A stretch of 64,000 bases of DNA, from NCBI RefSeq assembly GCF_047425875.1, contig NZ_CP179727.1, positions 372,001 through 436,000 of the forward strand. The letters run 5' to 3'. Source of the DNA: Macrococcoides animalis. Its GTDB lineage: Bacteria; Bacillota; Bacilli; Staphylococcales; Staphylococcaceae. Every line of letters starts with the position of its first letter. Within the stretch, counting starts at the first letter, position 1. Shown one piece after another: positions 54,743 to 63,716 of this stretch. A program made the translations under genes and the position numbers. The notes beneath the pieces were generated by a model. The model had not been told where the DNA came from. It did no database searches and saw nothing but the letters and a program-made list of their open reading frames with translations.

Positions 54743-55750
54743 TTATTGTATATCATTTGTTTCAATATATGAGTTATCTTTATATTTCGGTGTTTTTTTA
54801 CCATTGGGTAACACGTCTTTAATTATATAGTCTTCCATTATTTGATTCATTTTCTCTTCTGTTTCAGAGGTTACTAAAGGGGAAAAACTCTTCACTCCTG
54901 TTACATCATCTCTCATTCCAAAGTACTTTGTACCACCTACTAGTCGTCCTTCTGAATAATCTTTAGCGATATCTTGATATAACTTCGAAATATCTTGTAT
55001 TGTGCTTGCAATGACATAGTCACCTAAATAACTTTGGTCGGAAATATATCCAATTGCTTTTCGGTCATAATCTTTAACAACGCCCATCACTTCAGTATTT
55101 ATCCCATCTGCAGCTGGATAAAAAATATCCACATCATTTTCAATCATTTTCTTAGTAATTAATGTTGCATCACTGTGATAACCCCACGTTTTGACAAAAG
55201 TTGCTTGTACGACTGTTCGATCATTCTCAAAATGTGCACCATCTCTAAAGCCGATAATTTCAGGTTGATAATCAAAGGCACCAATTACCCCAACATTATG
55301 TGTTTTCGATTCATGACTCGCTAAGTATCCAGCAAAAAAACCCATACTATAAGCTTCAATATTTAAAGCTGTAACATTTTTATGCTCACTCTTGCCATTT
55401 GTAAATACAAAATGTACTTTAGGATATTTTACTGCATATTCATTAAATAACTTCTCATATTGAGAACCTTGTCCGTAAACTATTGACACATCACGTTGCA
55501 TCAATTGATTAAGAATCACTCGCGTTTTATCATCCGTATCGATATTTTCTTGTATGTAAAAGTTTGTATCATATTCTTGAACGATGTCTAACATTGCTTT
55601 ATAACCTTCTGTACCCCACGTTTGATCATGGATAGAATCCGGAAAAATAAAGCCAACACTATTGATTTCATGATATTTCGGAATTTTGATATATACAATT
55701 GCGCTGAGCACAGCTATAAGCACAAATACAAATGCTAAAAATTTCTTCAT
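54743..55750 (-). CDS. Med-like BMP-family protein
   Basis: A 335-aa protein of the basic membrane protein (PnrA/Med) family: VGFIFPDSIHDQTWGTEGYKAM, NQLMQRDVSIVYGQGSQYE, SMGFFAGYLASHES, GFRDGAHFEN, ADGINTEVMG. The N-terminus (FLAFVFVLIAVLSAIVYI) is a membrane anchor without a lipobox Cys, as in B. subtilis Med, which raises comK expression. In B. subtilis the order is med-comZ-fabHA-fabF; here comZ is missing. Identity as the Med orthologue is inferred from order and anchor type; a nucleoside-binding role cannot be excluded. Confidence 0.75.
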   Translation of the reverse strand: MKKFLAFVFVLIAVLSAIVYIKIPKYHEINSVGFIFPDSIHDQTWGTEGYKAMLDIVQEYDTNFYIQENIDTDDKTRVILNQLMQRDVSIVYGQGSQYEKLFNEYAVKYPKVHFVFTNGKSEHKNVTALNIEAYSMGFFAGYLASHESKTHNVGVIGAFDYQPEIIGFRDGAHFENDRTVVQATFVKTWGYHSDATLITKKMIENDVDIFYPAADGINTEVMGVVKDYDRKAIGYISDQSYLGDYVIASTIQDISKLYQDIAKDYSEGRLVGGTKYFGMRDDVTGVKSFSPLVTSETEEKMNQIMEDYIIKDVLPNGKKTPKYKDNSYIETNDIQ

Positions 55751-55838
55751 TTTTAAGTCCTTTCAATGTATGGGGTATACATTTTGTCTACACTCTTTTA
55801 TAATAATAAATATAACATCTTTCATGGGGGATAAACAT

Positions 55839-56033
55839 ATGCAATATATTATGACTTTCGTTTGGGCTTTTATTTTAGTTCAAATGGGTAACTTCGTATT
55901 AATGAGTTTAGGTGGCGGTAATGACTTAAACTTACCTTTCGCATCAATAATTGGCGTTGTATTCGGAATATTAGCAATTATTATTGCACATCTTATTCCA
56001 AACGAACCAATTCCAACTCACGAAGAACACTAA
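55839..56033 (+). CDS. YjzD-like DUF2929 membrane protein
   Basis: A 64-aa protein with two helices: MQYIMTFVWAFILVQMGNFV and PFASIIGVVFGILAIIIAH. This is the DUF2929 pattern; function unknown. B. subtilis yjzD lies near med in the same direction relative to fabHA. GGGGGAT precedes ATG 55839; longer readings upstream have no ribosome binding site. Confidence 0.82.
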   Translation: MQYIMTFVWAFILVQMGNFVLMSLGGGNDLNLPFASIIGVVFGILAIIIAHLIPNEPIPTHEEH

Positions 56034-56047
56034 TTTATACAACACAT

Positions 56048-56087
56048 AAAAAAGTCGAGACGATATGAATCCGTCTCGACTTTTTTT
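56048..56087. terminator. Bidirectional terminator between yjzD and clpB
   Basis: A perfect 15-bp stem AAAAAAGTCGAGACG with a 9-nt loop and T runs. Confidence 0.85.
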
Positions 56088-58668
56088 ATACTGTAAACGT
56101 AACCCCAGTTTCAGATTTATCAACTTTAATAATTGTATCTTCTTGATAATCTTCTTTAATTAATAATCTTGCCAGTGGCGTCTCAATTTCTTTTTGAACA
56201 AAACGTTTTAGTGGACGTGCACCAAATTGTGGCTCATAAGCAGTATCAGCAATCCATTTCTTAGTCTCTTCTGTTAATTCGACTTTCACACCTCGGGCAT
56301 CTAATCGTACATTTAATTCTCGTACAATTTTATCCACAATAAATGTCATATCATTTCTGCTTAATGGTTTAAATAACACAATATCATCCATTCGGTTTAA
56401 TATTTCAGGTTTAAAATGGAGATGTAAGGCATCCATGACATTTAATCTAGCTTCTTCTGTAATTTCATCATTTTCAATGCCATCTAGTAAATATTGTGAA
56501 CCTATATTACTTGTCATAATAATGATTGTATTTTTAAAGTCTACAACACGTCCTTTTGAATCTGTTAATCGACCTTCATCTAACAATTGTAATAACACAT
56601 TAAACACATCAGTATGTGCTTTTTCAATTTCATCTAGTAATAATACAGTATAAGGATTACGTCTAACCGCTTCTGTTAATTGTCCACCCTCCTCGTGTCC
56701 AATATATCCGGGAGGTGCTCCAATTAAACGTGAAACTGCATGCTTCTCCATGTATTCACTCATATCAATACGCACCATATGTTTTTCAGAATCGAATAAA
56801 GTATTTGCTAATGTTTTAGCAAGTTCTGTTTTACCTACACCAGTTGGTCCTAGGAATAAAAAACTACCGATTGGTCGGTTTGGATCTTTGATTCCGGCAC
56901 GCGCTCTTACTACAGCATCTGCCACTAAATCGACTGCCTCATCTTGACCAACAACTCGTTCATGAAGAATCTCAGATAGCATTAGTAACTTTTCTTTCTC
57001 AGTTTCAACTAATTTACTTACAGGAATACCCGTCCATTGAGATACAATATAACCAATCTCTTCCTCAGTCACTACTTCACGAATTAATCGATCAGTTCCT
57101 TTTGTTTCTTCAATTAAACTTTCTTCTAATTCAGCTAATTCTTTTTCAACTTGAGGAATCTTACCGTACTGTAATTCAGATGCTTTCCCAAGATCATAGT
57201 TACTTTGAGCTTCTTCTAATGCTGTACGATATTTATCGAGTTCCGCGCGTTTCTCTTGAACAACACTAATTTGTGATTTCTCACGTTCAACACGTGCTTG
57301 CAAAGTATGTTGTTTCTCTTTCTCATCCGCGAGTTCCTTTTGTAGCTCAGCTAAACGACTTTGACTCTTACTATCGGTTTCATTTTTTAAAGCTTTCTCT
57401 TCAATTTCAAGTTGTAATACACGTCGATTAACTGCATCAAGTTCAGTTGGATTAGAACCCATCTCTGTACGAATTGTTGCACACGCTTGATCCACTAAAT
57501 CAATCGCTTTATCAGGTAAAAAACGATCAGTAATATAACGGTCTGATAATTCAGCTGCTGCCACAAGTGCTGTATCTTGAATTCTCACACCATGGTGCAC
57601 TTCATAACGTTCTTTTAAACCACGTAAAATTGAAATAGTATCCTCTAAATCAGGTTCTTGAACATTTACTTTTTGGAAACGTCGCTCTAATGCAGAATCT
57701 TTCTCAATATATTGACGATATTCATTTAATGTTGTTGCCCCTATACAATGTAATTCTCCACGCGCGAGCATTGGCTTTAACATATTCCCTGCATCCATAG
57801 CACCGTCAGTCTTACCAGCACCGACAAGCATATGAATTTCATCAATAAATAAAAGAATTTTTCCATCTGAATCTTTAACTTCTTTTAAGACTGCCTTTAA
57901 GCGCTCTTCAAATTCACCACGAAATTTTGCACCTGCTACCAGTGCAGATAAATCAAGTTCAAAAATTGTCTTATCTAATAAGGCATCTGGTACATCTTTT
58001 TTTACAATACGTTGTGCTAATCCTTCAACAATTGCAGTTTTACCTACACCTGGTTCACCAATTAAAATCGGATTATTTTTAGTTTTACGACTTAATATAC
58101 GAATTGTATTTCGAACCTCTTCATCACGACCAATAACCGGGTCCATCTTACCATTTCTCACTTCTTCTACTAAGTCGCGTCCATATTTCTTTAACACTTC
58201 ATATTGTACTTCTGGGTTTTGTGTTGTCACATGATTTCCCCCTCTAATTTGATTAATCACTTCTTCGATTATTTCAGCTTTATTGCCGATAAAATCTTTC
58301 GTTAATGCGTGCGTTTCAATAGCAGCTAAAATAATATGCTCTACAGACGTATATTGATCGTCCATTTCAGTCATTATTTTATCTGCTCGATTCATTAAAT
58401 TACTAAAGTCATTACTTAAATATTGACCATATTGCACATTACCTTCGACTCTTGGATACTTTTTAAGTTGCTCTAATAATAAATTTTTATACGTTATTAC
58501 ATCTAAATTGCTGCGTTCGAAAACCGTATTTAACATACTATCACTTTGCATTACAAAGTGTTTCATTAAGTTTTCTACTTCGATGGCTTGTAATTTTTCT
58601 TCTATAGCATCGTTTTGTGCAAATTCTAAAGCAGTCTGTACATTATAAGTCATTTGTTCAATATTCAT
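56086..58668 (-). CDS. clpB: Chaperone ClpB disaggregase
   Basis: An 860-aa Hsp100 ATPase that reactivates aggregated proteins with DnaK. N domain (about 1-150), AAA1 with Walker A GEPGVGKTAIVEGLA, middle coiled coil (about 400-530, rich in Glu/Lys/Gln), AAA2 with GPTGVGKTELAKTLA and the C-terminal domain. Unlike ClpC/ClpX it has no ClpP-binding loop. GAGGTGATAAG precedes the ATG. A perfect CtsR operator covers its transcription start. Confidence 0.96.
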   Translation of the reverse strand: MNIEQMTYNVQTALEFAQNDAIEEKLQAIEVENLMKHFVMQSDSMLNTVFERSNLDVITYKNLLLEQLKKYPRVEGNVQYGQYLSNDFSNLMNRADKIMTEMDDQYTSVEHIILAAIETHALTKDFIGNKAEIIEEVINQIRGGNHVTTQNPEVQYEVLKKYGRDLVEEVRNGKMDPVIGRDEEVRNTIRILSRKTKNNPILIGEPGVGKTAIVEGLAQRIVKKDVPDALLDKTIFELDLSALVAGAKFRGEFEERLKAVLKEVKDSDGKILLFIDEIHMLVGAGKTDGAMDAGNMLKPMLARGELHCIGATTLNEYRQYIEKDSALERRFQKVNVQEPDLEDTISILRGLKERYEVHHGVRIQDTALVAAAELSDRYITDRFLPDKAIDLVDQACATIRTEMGSNPTELDAVNRRVLQLEIEEKALKNETDSKSQSRLAELQKELADEKEKQHTLQARVEREKSQISVVQEKRAELDKYRTALEEAQSNYDLGKASELQYGKIPQVEKELAELEESLIEETKGTDRLIREVVTEEEIGYIVSQWTGIPVSKLVETEKEKLLMLSEILHERVVGQDEAVDLVADAVVRARAGIKDPNRPIGSFLFLGPTGVGKTELAKTLANTLFDSEKHMVRIDMSEYMEKHAVSRLIGAPPGYIGHEEGGQLTEAVRRNPYTVLLLDEIEKAHTDVFNVLLQLLDEGRLTDSKGRVVDFKNTIIIMTSNIGSQYLLDGIENDEITEEARLNVMDALHLHFKPEILNRMDDIVLFKPLSRNDMTFIVDKIVRELNVRLDARGVKVELTEETKKWIADTAYEPQFGARPLKRFVQKEIETPLARLLIKEDYQEDTIIKVDKSETGVTFTV

Positions 58669-58687
58669 CTTATCACCTCGATAATAG

Positions 58688-58704
58688 TTTGACCTTCTTT
58701 GACT
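58688..58704 (-). promoter_or_regulatory. CtsR operator at clpB
   Basis: On the minus strand AGTCAAAGAAGGTCAAA, a perfect direct heptad repeat with a 3-bp spacer, the CtsR consensus. It lies just after the -10 box. No CIRCE (HrcA) element is visible. Confidence 0.9.
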
Positions 58705-58712
58705 ATAGTTTT

Positions 58713-58741
58713 ATTATAAAATCATTTGTAAAAAAAAACAA
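58713..58741 (-). promoter_or_regulatory. clpB promoter
   Basis: On the minus strand TTGTTT (58736-58741), 17-bp spacer, TATAAT (58713-58718), immediately upstream of the CtsR box. Confidence 0.7.
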
Positions 58742-58806
58742 CTAAAGTGCATTACAAAGAGATAAAATAGATACATAATTATTACTTATGATAATTTTTT
58801 GTGTGC

Positions 58807-58812
58807 TATAAT
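58807..58812 (+). promoter_or_regulatory. -10 box of the fnr gene
   Basis: TATAAT preceded by TGC gives an extended -10; the -35 is poor. It lies 34 bp before the proposed TTG start. Confidence 0.5.
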
Positions 58813-58845
58813 AAGTTTAATTAATAAAAAGTGCGGGTGATACAA

Positions 58846-59541
58846 TTGGTACAAGCTGAATACCACGAAGCGATAAGTATAATTAACTATATTACTGAAG
58901 AGGGTAAGCTCGAAACATTTGATCAAAATCAATATATATATCAAGCAGAAGACTTGGCTAATGCCATTTATGTCATCAAGAGTGGGAATATCGTGATACA
59001 TCGTGTTTTAGAAGATGGGAAAGAATTCTCATTAAAGTTATTAGGGCCGAGAAATATTTTTGGATCTACAACATTATTTTGTGGTATGAAGAAGCATTCG
59101 TTATTTGCGAAAGCAAAGACAAAAGTTTCTGTATATAAACTTGACATTGATCAATTCGAAAATGCAATATTGAATGATGAAGTATTAAATTACGAATGGT
59201 TATTATGGATTCAAAATGAAAATGAAAAACAAGAGTACAAATTAAGGGATTTATATACTTTGGGTAAAAAAGGAGCTATCTACTCTACGTTGATTCGATT
59301 GTCAAATACTTATGGTGTATTAACTGACGAAGGCATTCAACTTAATATAGATATGACAAATAATGAGCTAGCGAACTTTGGTGGTACTACTCGAGAAGGA
59401 GTTAATCGGATTATTAGTGAACTTAAATCTAATGACATTATCGCTACAAAAGGTAAACGCATTACAATTAAAGATATCGACTATTTAAAAGAGCAAATTA
59501 ATTGTGAGAACTGCCCTATTAATATATGTAAAATGGAGTAA
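58846..59541 (+). CDS. fnr: Bacillus-type Fnr, oxygen-sensing Crp/Fnr regulator
   Basis: A 231-aa Crp/Fnr-family regulator. An N-terminal cyclic-nucleotide-type beta roll (about 10-110) and dimer helix lead to LRDLYTLGKKGAIYSTLIRLSN, and a helix-turn-helix (NNELANFGGTTREGVNRIISELK). The C-terminal end is NCENCPINICKME, three Cys spaced C-x2-C-x4-C. This is exactly the pattern by which B. subtilis Fnr holds a [4Fe-4S] cluster at its C-terminus, with an Asp in the central helix as fourth ligand (LRDL here). TTG 58846 follows CGGGTGAT by four bases and is the best start; GTG codons at 58831 and 58837 lie within or before this site. Confidence 0.82.
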   Translation: MVQAEYHEAISIINYITEEGKLETFDQNQYIYQAEDLANAIYVIKSGNIVIHRVLEDGKEFSLKLLGPRNIFGSTTLFCGMKKHSLFAKAKTKVSVYKLDIDQFENAILNDEVLNYEWLLWIQNENEKQEYKLRDLYTLGKKGAIYSTLIRLSNTYGVLTDEGIQLNIDMTNNELANFGGTTREGVNRIISELKSNDIIATKGKRITIKDIDYLKEQINCENCPINICKME

Positions 59542-59573
59542 GCGGCTGCAAGTGACGTTTGAGAAACCAAAAA

Positions 59574-59604
59574 AAGGCTACGAGATGAATTATCTCGTAG
59601 CCTT
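59574..59604 (-). terminator. Terminator after sufT
   Basis: A perfect 13-bp stem AAGGCTACGAGAT with a 5-nt loop, T-run on the minus strand. Confidence 0.85.
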
Positions 59605-59617
59605 CTCTAATTACTTC

Positions 59618-59926
59618 TTATGATACACCTAATGCAATTTTAGCATAACGGCTCATCATATCTTTAGACCATACGGGTGTCCATACGATGTTCACCTCAA
59701 CGTCTTTTACTTCTGGTAATTCACTTAAGGCAGTTTTAACTTGATCAATGATTTGTGGACCCATCGGGCATCCCATTGACGTTAAAGTCATGTCAACTGT
59801 TGCTAACCCGTCATCATCCATTTCTACATGATAAACTAAACCTAAGTTAACGATATCTATACCTAATTCAGGATCAATTACATTCTCTAATGCACCCATC
59901 AAACTATCTTTCATTGCTTCATCCAT
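59618..59926 (-). CDS. sufT: Iron-sulfur maturation factor SufT (MIP18/DUF59)
   Basis: A 102-aa MIP18/PaaD-like protein with VIDPELGIDIVNLGLVY and the conserved Cys in TSMGCPMGPQI. S. aureus SufT, a factor for Fe-S protein maturation at high demand, lies next to clpB and cdr in the same way, so I assign it by motif and order. It lies beside a predicted Fe-S regulator (Fnr). GAGGTGAT precedes the ATG. Confidence 0.88.
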   Translation of the reverse strand: MDEAMKDSLMGALENVIDPELGIDIVNLGLVYHVEMDDDGLATVDMTLTSMGCPMGPQIIDQVKTALSELPEVKDVEVNIVWTPVWSKDMMSRYAKIALGVS

Positions 59927-60023
59927 TCATATCACCTCAATCTTTGTTATAATCTTACTATATCAAAAATCATTTTCTTTTCAAATAATATATTTTAGAT
60001 ACATGATTAAAGGAGTCGTTACT

Positions 60024-60833
60024 TTGGAACAGCATTTAATTTGTCTAGATTTAGACGGAACTTTACTAAATAAGAATCAAGAGATTACGCCATACACAAA
60101 AGAAATTATTAAAAAAGTCCAAGATCTAGGACATAAATTTATGATTTCTACTGGTAGACCCTATAGAGCAAGTCAAATTTATTACACTGAACTAGATTTA
60201 GATACACCGATTGTCAATTTTAATGGTGCATTCGTTCACCATCCAAAAGACATGATGTTTGAAACATTTCACGAGCCACTCGATTATCAAGTAGCGCGCG
60301 AAATTTTCGAAAAAATACCACATTTAAATATTCAAAATATCGTTGCAGAAGTAAAAGACCATGTTTATCTCCATTATCATGATGAATATTTATTTGAAGG
60401 TTTCAGTATGGGTAATCCTTTAATTGAAGTAGGTGATTTACTTAATAGTATTAAAGAACCTCCTACTTCAATTTTAATTCAAGCTGAAGAATCGGAAATC
60501 CCTAATATTTATAAACATTTAGATCAAGTTTATGCTGAACATTTAGAACATCGCCGCTGGGGTGCACCATTTCCAGTTATCGAAATTGTCAAAAAAGGAA
60601 TCAATAAGGCAGTTGGTGTAGAAATTGCGTTAGACTACTTAAACATTAAACGAGAAAACACAATTGCATTTGGAGATGAAGACAATGACCACGAAATGAT
60701 TGAATATGTGGGAACAGGTGTTGCGATGGGTAATGCGATTGATGCATTGAAAAATATAGCAAATGATATAACAGATACAAATAATGAAGATGGCATAGGA
60801 AAATACTTAGCACGATATTTCAATATAGAATAG
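60024..60833 (+). CDS. Cof-type HAD phosphatase
   Basis: A 269-aa haloacid-dehalogenase hydrolase of the IIB (Cof) group. Motif I CLDLDGTLL, motif II STGRPYRAS, motif III Lys in IVKKGINKAVG and motif IV FGDEDNDHEMI are all intact; the cap lies between. It dephosphorylates a small phosphosugar or flavin-type metabolite; the substrate is unknown. TTG 60024 follows AAAGGAG; the ATG at 60003 lies before the site. It is 10 bp upstream of cdr, hence cotranscribed. Confidence 0.88.
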   Translation: MEQHLICLDLDGTLLNKNQEITPYTKEIIKKVQDLGHKFMISTGRPYRASQIYYTELDLDTPIVNFNGAFVHHPKDMMFETFHEPLDYQVAREIFEKIPHLNIQNIVAEVKDHVYLHYHDEYLFEGFSMGNPLIEVGDLLNSIKEPPTSILIQAEESEIPNIYKHLDQVYAEHLEHRRWGAPFPVIEIVKKGINKAVGVEIALDYLNIKRENTIAFGDEDNDHEMIEYVGTGVAMGNAIDALKNIANDITDTNNEDGIGKYLARYFNIE

Positions 60834-60843
60834 AGGGATATTG

Positions 60844-62163
60844 ATGAAAATTATAGTTGTCGGTGCTGTCGCAGGCGGTGCGACAGTTGCTTCACAAATA
60901 AGACGATTAAGTGATGCCGAAATTACAATTTACGAAAAAGACCGTGATATGAGTTTTGCGAATTGTGGTCTTCCTTATTATATTGGTGGTGAAGTAAGCC
61001 CACGTAACCGACTTATTGCAGCTACCCCAGAGACATTTGAACAAGATAAAGATGTTACAGTAAAAACGTATCATGAAGTCATTGCCATAAATGCAGAACA
61101 GAAGGAAATTACAGTAAAAGACATTAAAAATAATAAAACATTTATTGATACATTTGATTATTTAATTCTTTCACCAGGAGCTAAACAAATAACATTACCA
61201 ACGCTTAATGCCAATCATGTGTTTACATTGCGTAATTTAGAAGATACCGATAGAATAGCTAACTTTATCGAAACTGAAGGTGTTAAAGATGTTCTAGTGA
61301 TTGGCGCGGGTTACATTAGTTTAGAAATAGTCGAAAACCTAAAGTTTCGTGGCTTAAACGTAACTATGCTACATCGTAGTGCGCATATCTTAAAGTCAGT
61401 GGATCAAGATATGACATCTCAAATACCTACAATTTTAGAAGATAATGATGTACGTCTATTACTGAATGATGAAGTTAAATCACTAGAAGGAAAGACAGTA
61501 TTATTAAAATCAGGGCGTAAATTCGATTTCGATATGATTATTTCTGCTTTAGGTATACAACCAAATACAGAATTCATTCAATCAAGTGGCGTTCATTTGA
61601 CAGATAATGGTCACATTAAAGTAAACAATTATTTTGAAACAAATTATCCATATATTTATGCCTTAGGTGATGCGATTGAAACGAAATATCGCCATGTTGA
61701 ACTACCTGCACAAATTGCACTTGCATGGGGTGCGCATCGTGCTGCAAGTATTATTGCACAAAATATCGTGACCCCACAGTCAGTCCAATTTAAAGGATTA
61801 ATCGGAACAAATATTATACGTGTATTTAATTACACTTTTGCAAGTGTTGGTATTACACCAAATTTACTAGAACATTTTGATTATGAAATTGTAAGCCAAA
61901 CACAAAAACAACATGCGGGTTATATGGCAAATGCACATCCACTATCTATCACTATTTATTTTGATAAAAAGACACGTAAAATTTTACGCGCCTCAGGATA
62001 TGGTCAATCTGGAGTGGATAAACGTATTGACATCATTGCGACAGCCATAATTGGAAACATGTCTATTGATGACCTTAAAGAAATTGAAGTTGCATATAGC
62101 CCTGTTTATAGTAGCCCAAAGGACATCATTAACATGCTTGGATATAAAGCTGAACAAAAATAA
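60844..62163 (+). CDS. cdr: Coenzyme A disulfide reductase
   Basis: A 439-aa FAD/NAD(P)H pyridine-nucleotide disulfide reductase that keeps CoA, the main low-molecular-weight thiol besides bacillithiol in staphylococci, reduced. The single active-site Cys is in MSFANCGLPYYIGG (SFxNCGLPYY). The FAD segment is GAVAGGATVASQ, the NAD(P)H segment VIGAGYISLE, and the second FAD motif NYPYIYALGDAIE. Length matches S. aureus Cdr (438 aa). ATG 60844 follows AGAGGGA. It ends at a terminator. Confidence 0.95.
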   Translation: MKIIVVGAVAGGATVASQIRRLSDAEITIYEKDRDMSFANCGLPYYIGGEVSPRNRLIAATPETFEQDKDVTVKTYHEVIAINAEQKEITVKDIKNNKTFIDTFDYLILSPGAKQITLPTLNANHVFTLRNLEDTDRIANFIETEGVKDVLVIGAGYISLEIVENLKFRGLNVTMLHRSAHILKSVDQDMTSQIPTILEDNDVRLLLNDEVKSLEGKTVLLKSGRKFDFDMIISALGIQPNTEFIQSSGVHLTDNGHIKVNNYFETNYPYIYALGDAIETKYRHVELPAQIALAWGAHRAASIIAQNIVTPQSVQFKGLIGTNIIRVFNYTFASVGITPNLLEHFDYEIVSQTQKQHAGYMANAHPLSITIYFDKKTRKILRASGYGQSGVDKRIDIIATAIIGNMSIDDLKEIEVAYSPVYSSPKDIINMLGYKAEQK

Positions 62164-62185
62164 AAAACCGCTGAAGCGGTTTTTT
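62162..62185. terminator. Bidirectional terminator between cdr and the amylase-like gene
   Basis: AAAAAACCGC, loop TGAA, GCGGTTTTTT: a 10-bp stem flanked by T runs. Confidence 0.8.
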
Positions 62186-63597
62186 TATTTTGTATTATTA
62201 TGTTGGCTCGCTAAATATTTTTTTCGGTTACGCGTTGCTCCAATAATAAATGCTGTAAATAAAACGACAATCGTGCCTGCTGCAATTAAGTACCCATTGT
62301 TGAATCCTTGATTCTTCACAACTGCGTATAATTCAGCTTCTTCACGATTTGTAATCAAGGAAAATTTATTATCTTTATAGTGTACGCGGTCACCAATAAG
62401 TAATCCACTTAACATTTGATCTTTAGGAATTTTTTTACTATCTAATTTCACATTCGTTGCTTTACTTGTATTGTTCACATTGTATACAAAATCAACTTTC
62501 TTTGTATCAAAGTATATGAGTTGATTCCCTTTATTGTTGTAGATTACATCTGATTTACCTTCAAACATTTCATCATACTTTTTATATACACCACTTATTA
62601 CTTCTAAATATTCAATTACTTCTTTTTCTACACGGAAATCAAGTAATTGGTGAATATCAGGTGCCTTGTCGCCGTTCATAGCAATCTCAGTACCATATGT
62701 CATACTGATTGGCATTTTTTGAATCATTAAATAACTCATCATTTGCTTAATTCGGGTACCTGGAAACATATTTTCTTTTGCTGCATAATTTGTAAATCTC
62801 GGCATAAAGAAATTATCACTTGAAAGTAATTCATTTGATTCATATTTGTCTGGAATATCTTGATCCGTTGTTTTGAAAGCATTGGCTAATGCCTTCGTGG
62901 TTTCTAATTTTTGCACATGACTAAATCCTGATACATTAATATCTTCATTTAAAATGGCTATTGTTTCAATATGATCAGGGAATACTGCTTTTGCATCAAT
63001 ACCATCCTGCATTGCATACATTGAAACGCCATCAATACCAAACTTTTCTACAAATTGAGTAACAGCCTCTTTATATTTCTTTTGATTATCAGGATTGTTT
63101 AAATCAATAATTTTTTTATCTTTAAAATATTTTTTTTGGAAAGTATTCATTTTCGTATCTGGGGTTGCAGTGAAACCATCTGTGACGGTTGTTGGTATAT
63201 CAACGATAACTTTCATCTTTTTATCGTGTGCTAATTTAATCATTTTCTTAAATTGTTTTTCGCCACCATAAACTTCATCCACTGAAACATAATTTTTAAT
63301 GTCATAACCTAAGTAATCCTTTTGATTCTTTTCAAACACAGGAGAAACATGTAACGTGTTAAACCCCATTTTTTTGATGTAATCCATCTTACTAATAATA
63401 CCGTTAAAGTCACCACCGAAAGGTAAATTTACATCCTTTTCATTATGAATATGTTTATTGTTGTCTTCATTTGCATTCATAAAGCGATCAACTATTAAAC
63501 TATAAATACGTAAATTTGAATCAGTTGCAGCAACTGCTTTCGGTTGCATCGAAATGAGCAACATGATACTTGCTATAAATATTATTATTTTTTTCAT
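62185..63597 (-). CDS. GH13 amylase-like membrane protein, catalytically degenerate
   Basis: A 470-aa protein: signal peptide (about 1-22), GH13 barrel (about 25-395) and a C-terminal membrane helix (NGYLIAAGTIVVLFTAFIIG) with a basic tail, so it is anchored with the barrel outside. The early amylase blocks are kept (FGGDFNGIISKMDYIKKMGF, HVSPVFEKNQKDYLGYDIKNY). The catalytic blocks are not: GVSMYAMQ stands for GFRxDAxxH (nucleophile Asp to Tyr), and FTNYAA stands for the NHD block. A binding or regulatory role is therefore more likely than starch cleavage. ATG 63597 fits GAGG spacing better than 63603. Confidence 0.82.
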   Translation of the reverse strand: MKKIIIFIASIMLLISMQPKAVAATDSNLRIYSLIVDRFMNANEDNNKHIHNEKDVNLPFGGDFNGIISKMDYIKKMGFNTLHVSPVFEKNQKDYLGYDIKNYVSVDEVYGGEKQFKKMIKLAHDKKMKVIVDIPTTVTDGFTATPDTKMNTFQKKYFKDKKIIDLNNPDNQKKYKEAVTQFVEKFGIDGVSMYAMQDGIDAKAVFPDHIETIAILNEDINVSGFSHVQKLETTKALANAFKTTDQDIPDKYESNELLSSDNFFMPRFTNYAAKENMFPGTRIKQMMSYLMIQKMPISMTYGTEIAMNGDKAPDIHQLLDFRVEKEVIEYLEVISGVYKKYDEMFEGKSDVIYNNKGNQLIYFDTKKVDFVYNVNNTSKATNVKLDSKKIPKDQMLSGLLIGDRVHYKDNKFSLITNREEAELYAVVKNQGFNNGYLIAAGTIVVLFTAFIIGATRNRKKYLASQHNNTK

Positions 63598-63686
63598 TCC
63601 CATTACCTCACTTTAGTCGTTACACTTGATTATACTAAAATAAATAGAACGTGGGGGGAAATTCATAAAAAATTCAAGAATCAAAA

Positions 63687-63709
63687 AGAACCTCTATAAT
63701 AGAGGCTCT
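63687..63709 (-). terminator. Terminator after the YisL-family gene
   Basis: On the minus strand AGAGCCTCTA, loop TTA, TAGAGGTTCT followed by TTTTT; one G-U pair. Confidence 0.75.
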
Positions 63710-63716
63710 AATAAAT

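Noticed and set aside
58741..58845. Fnr box (TGTGA-N6-TCACA) in the fnr promoter
   Set aside because: No palindrome of this type is present; autoregulation is not supported.
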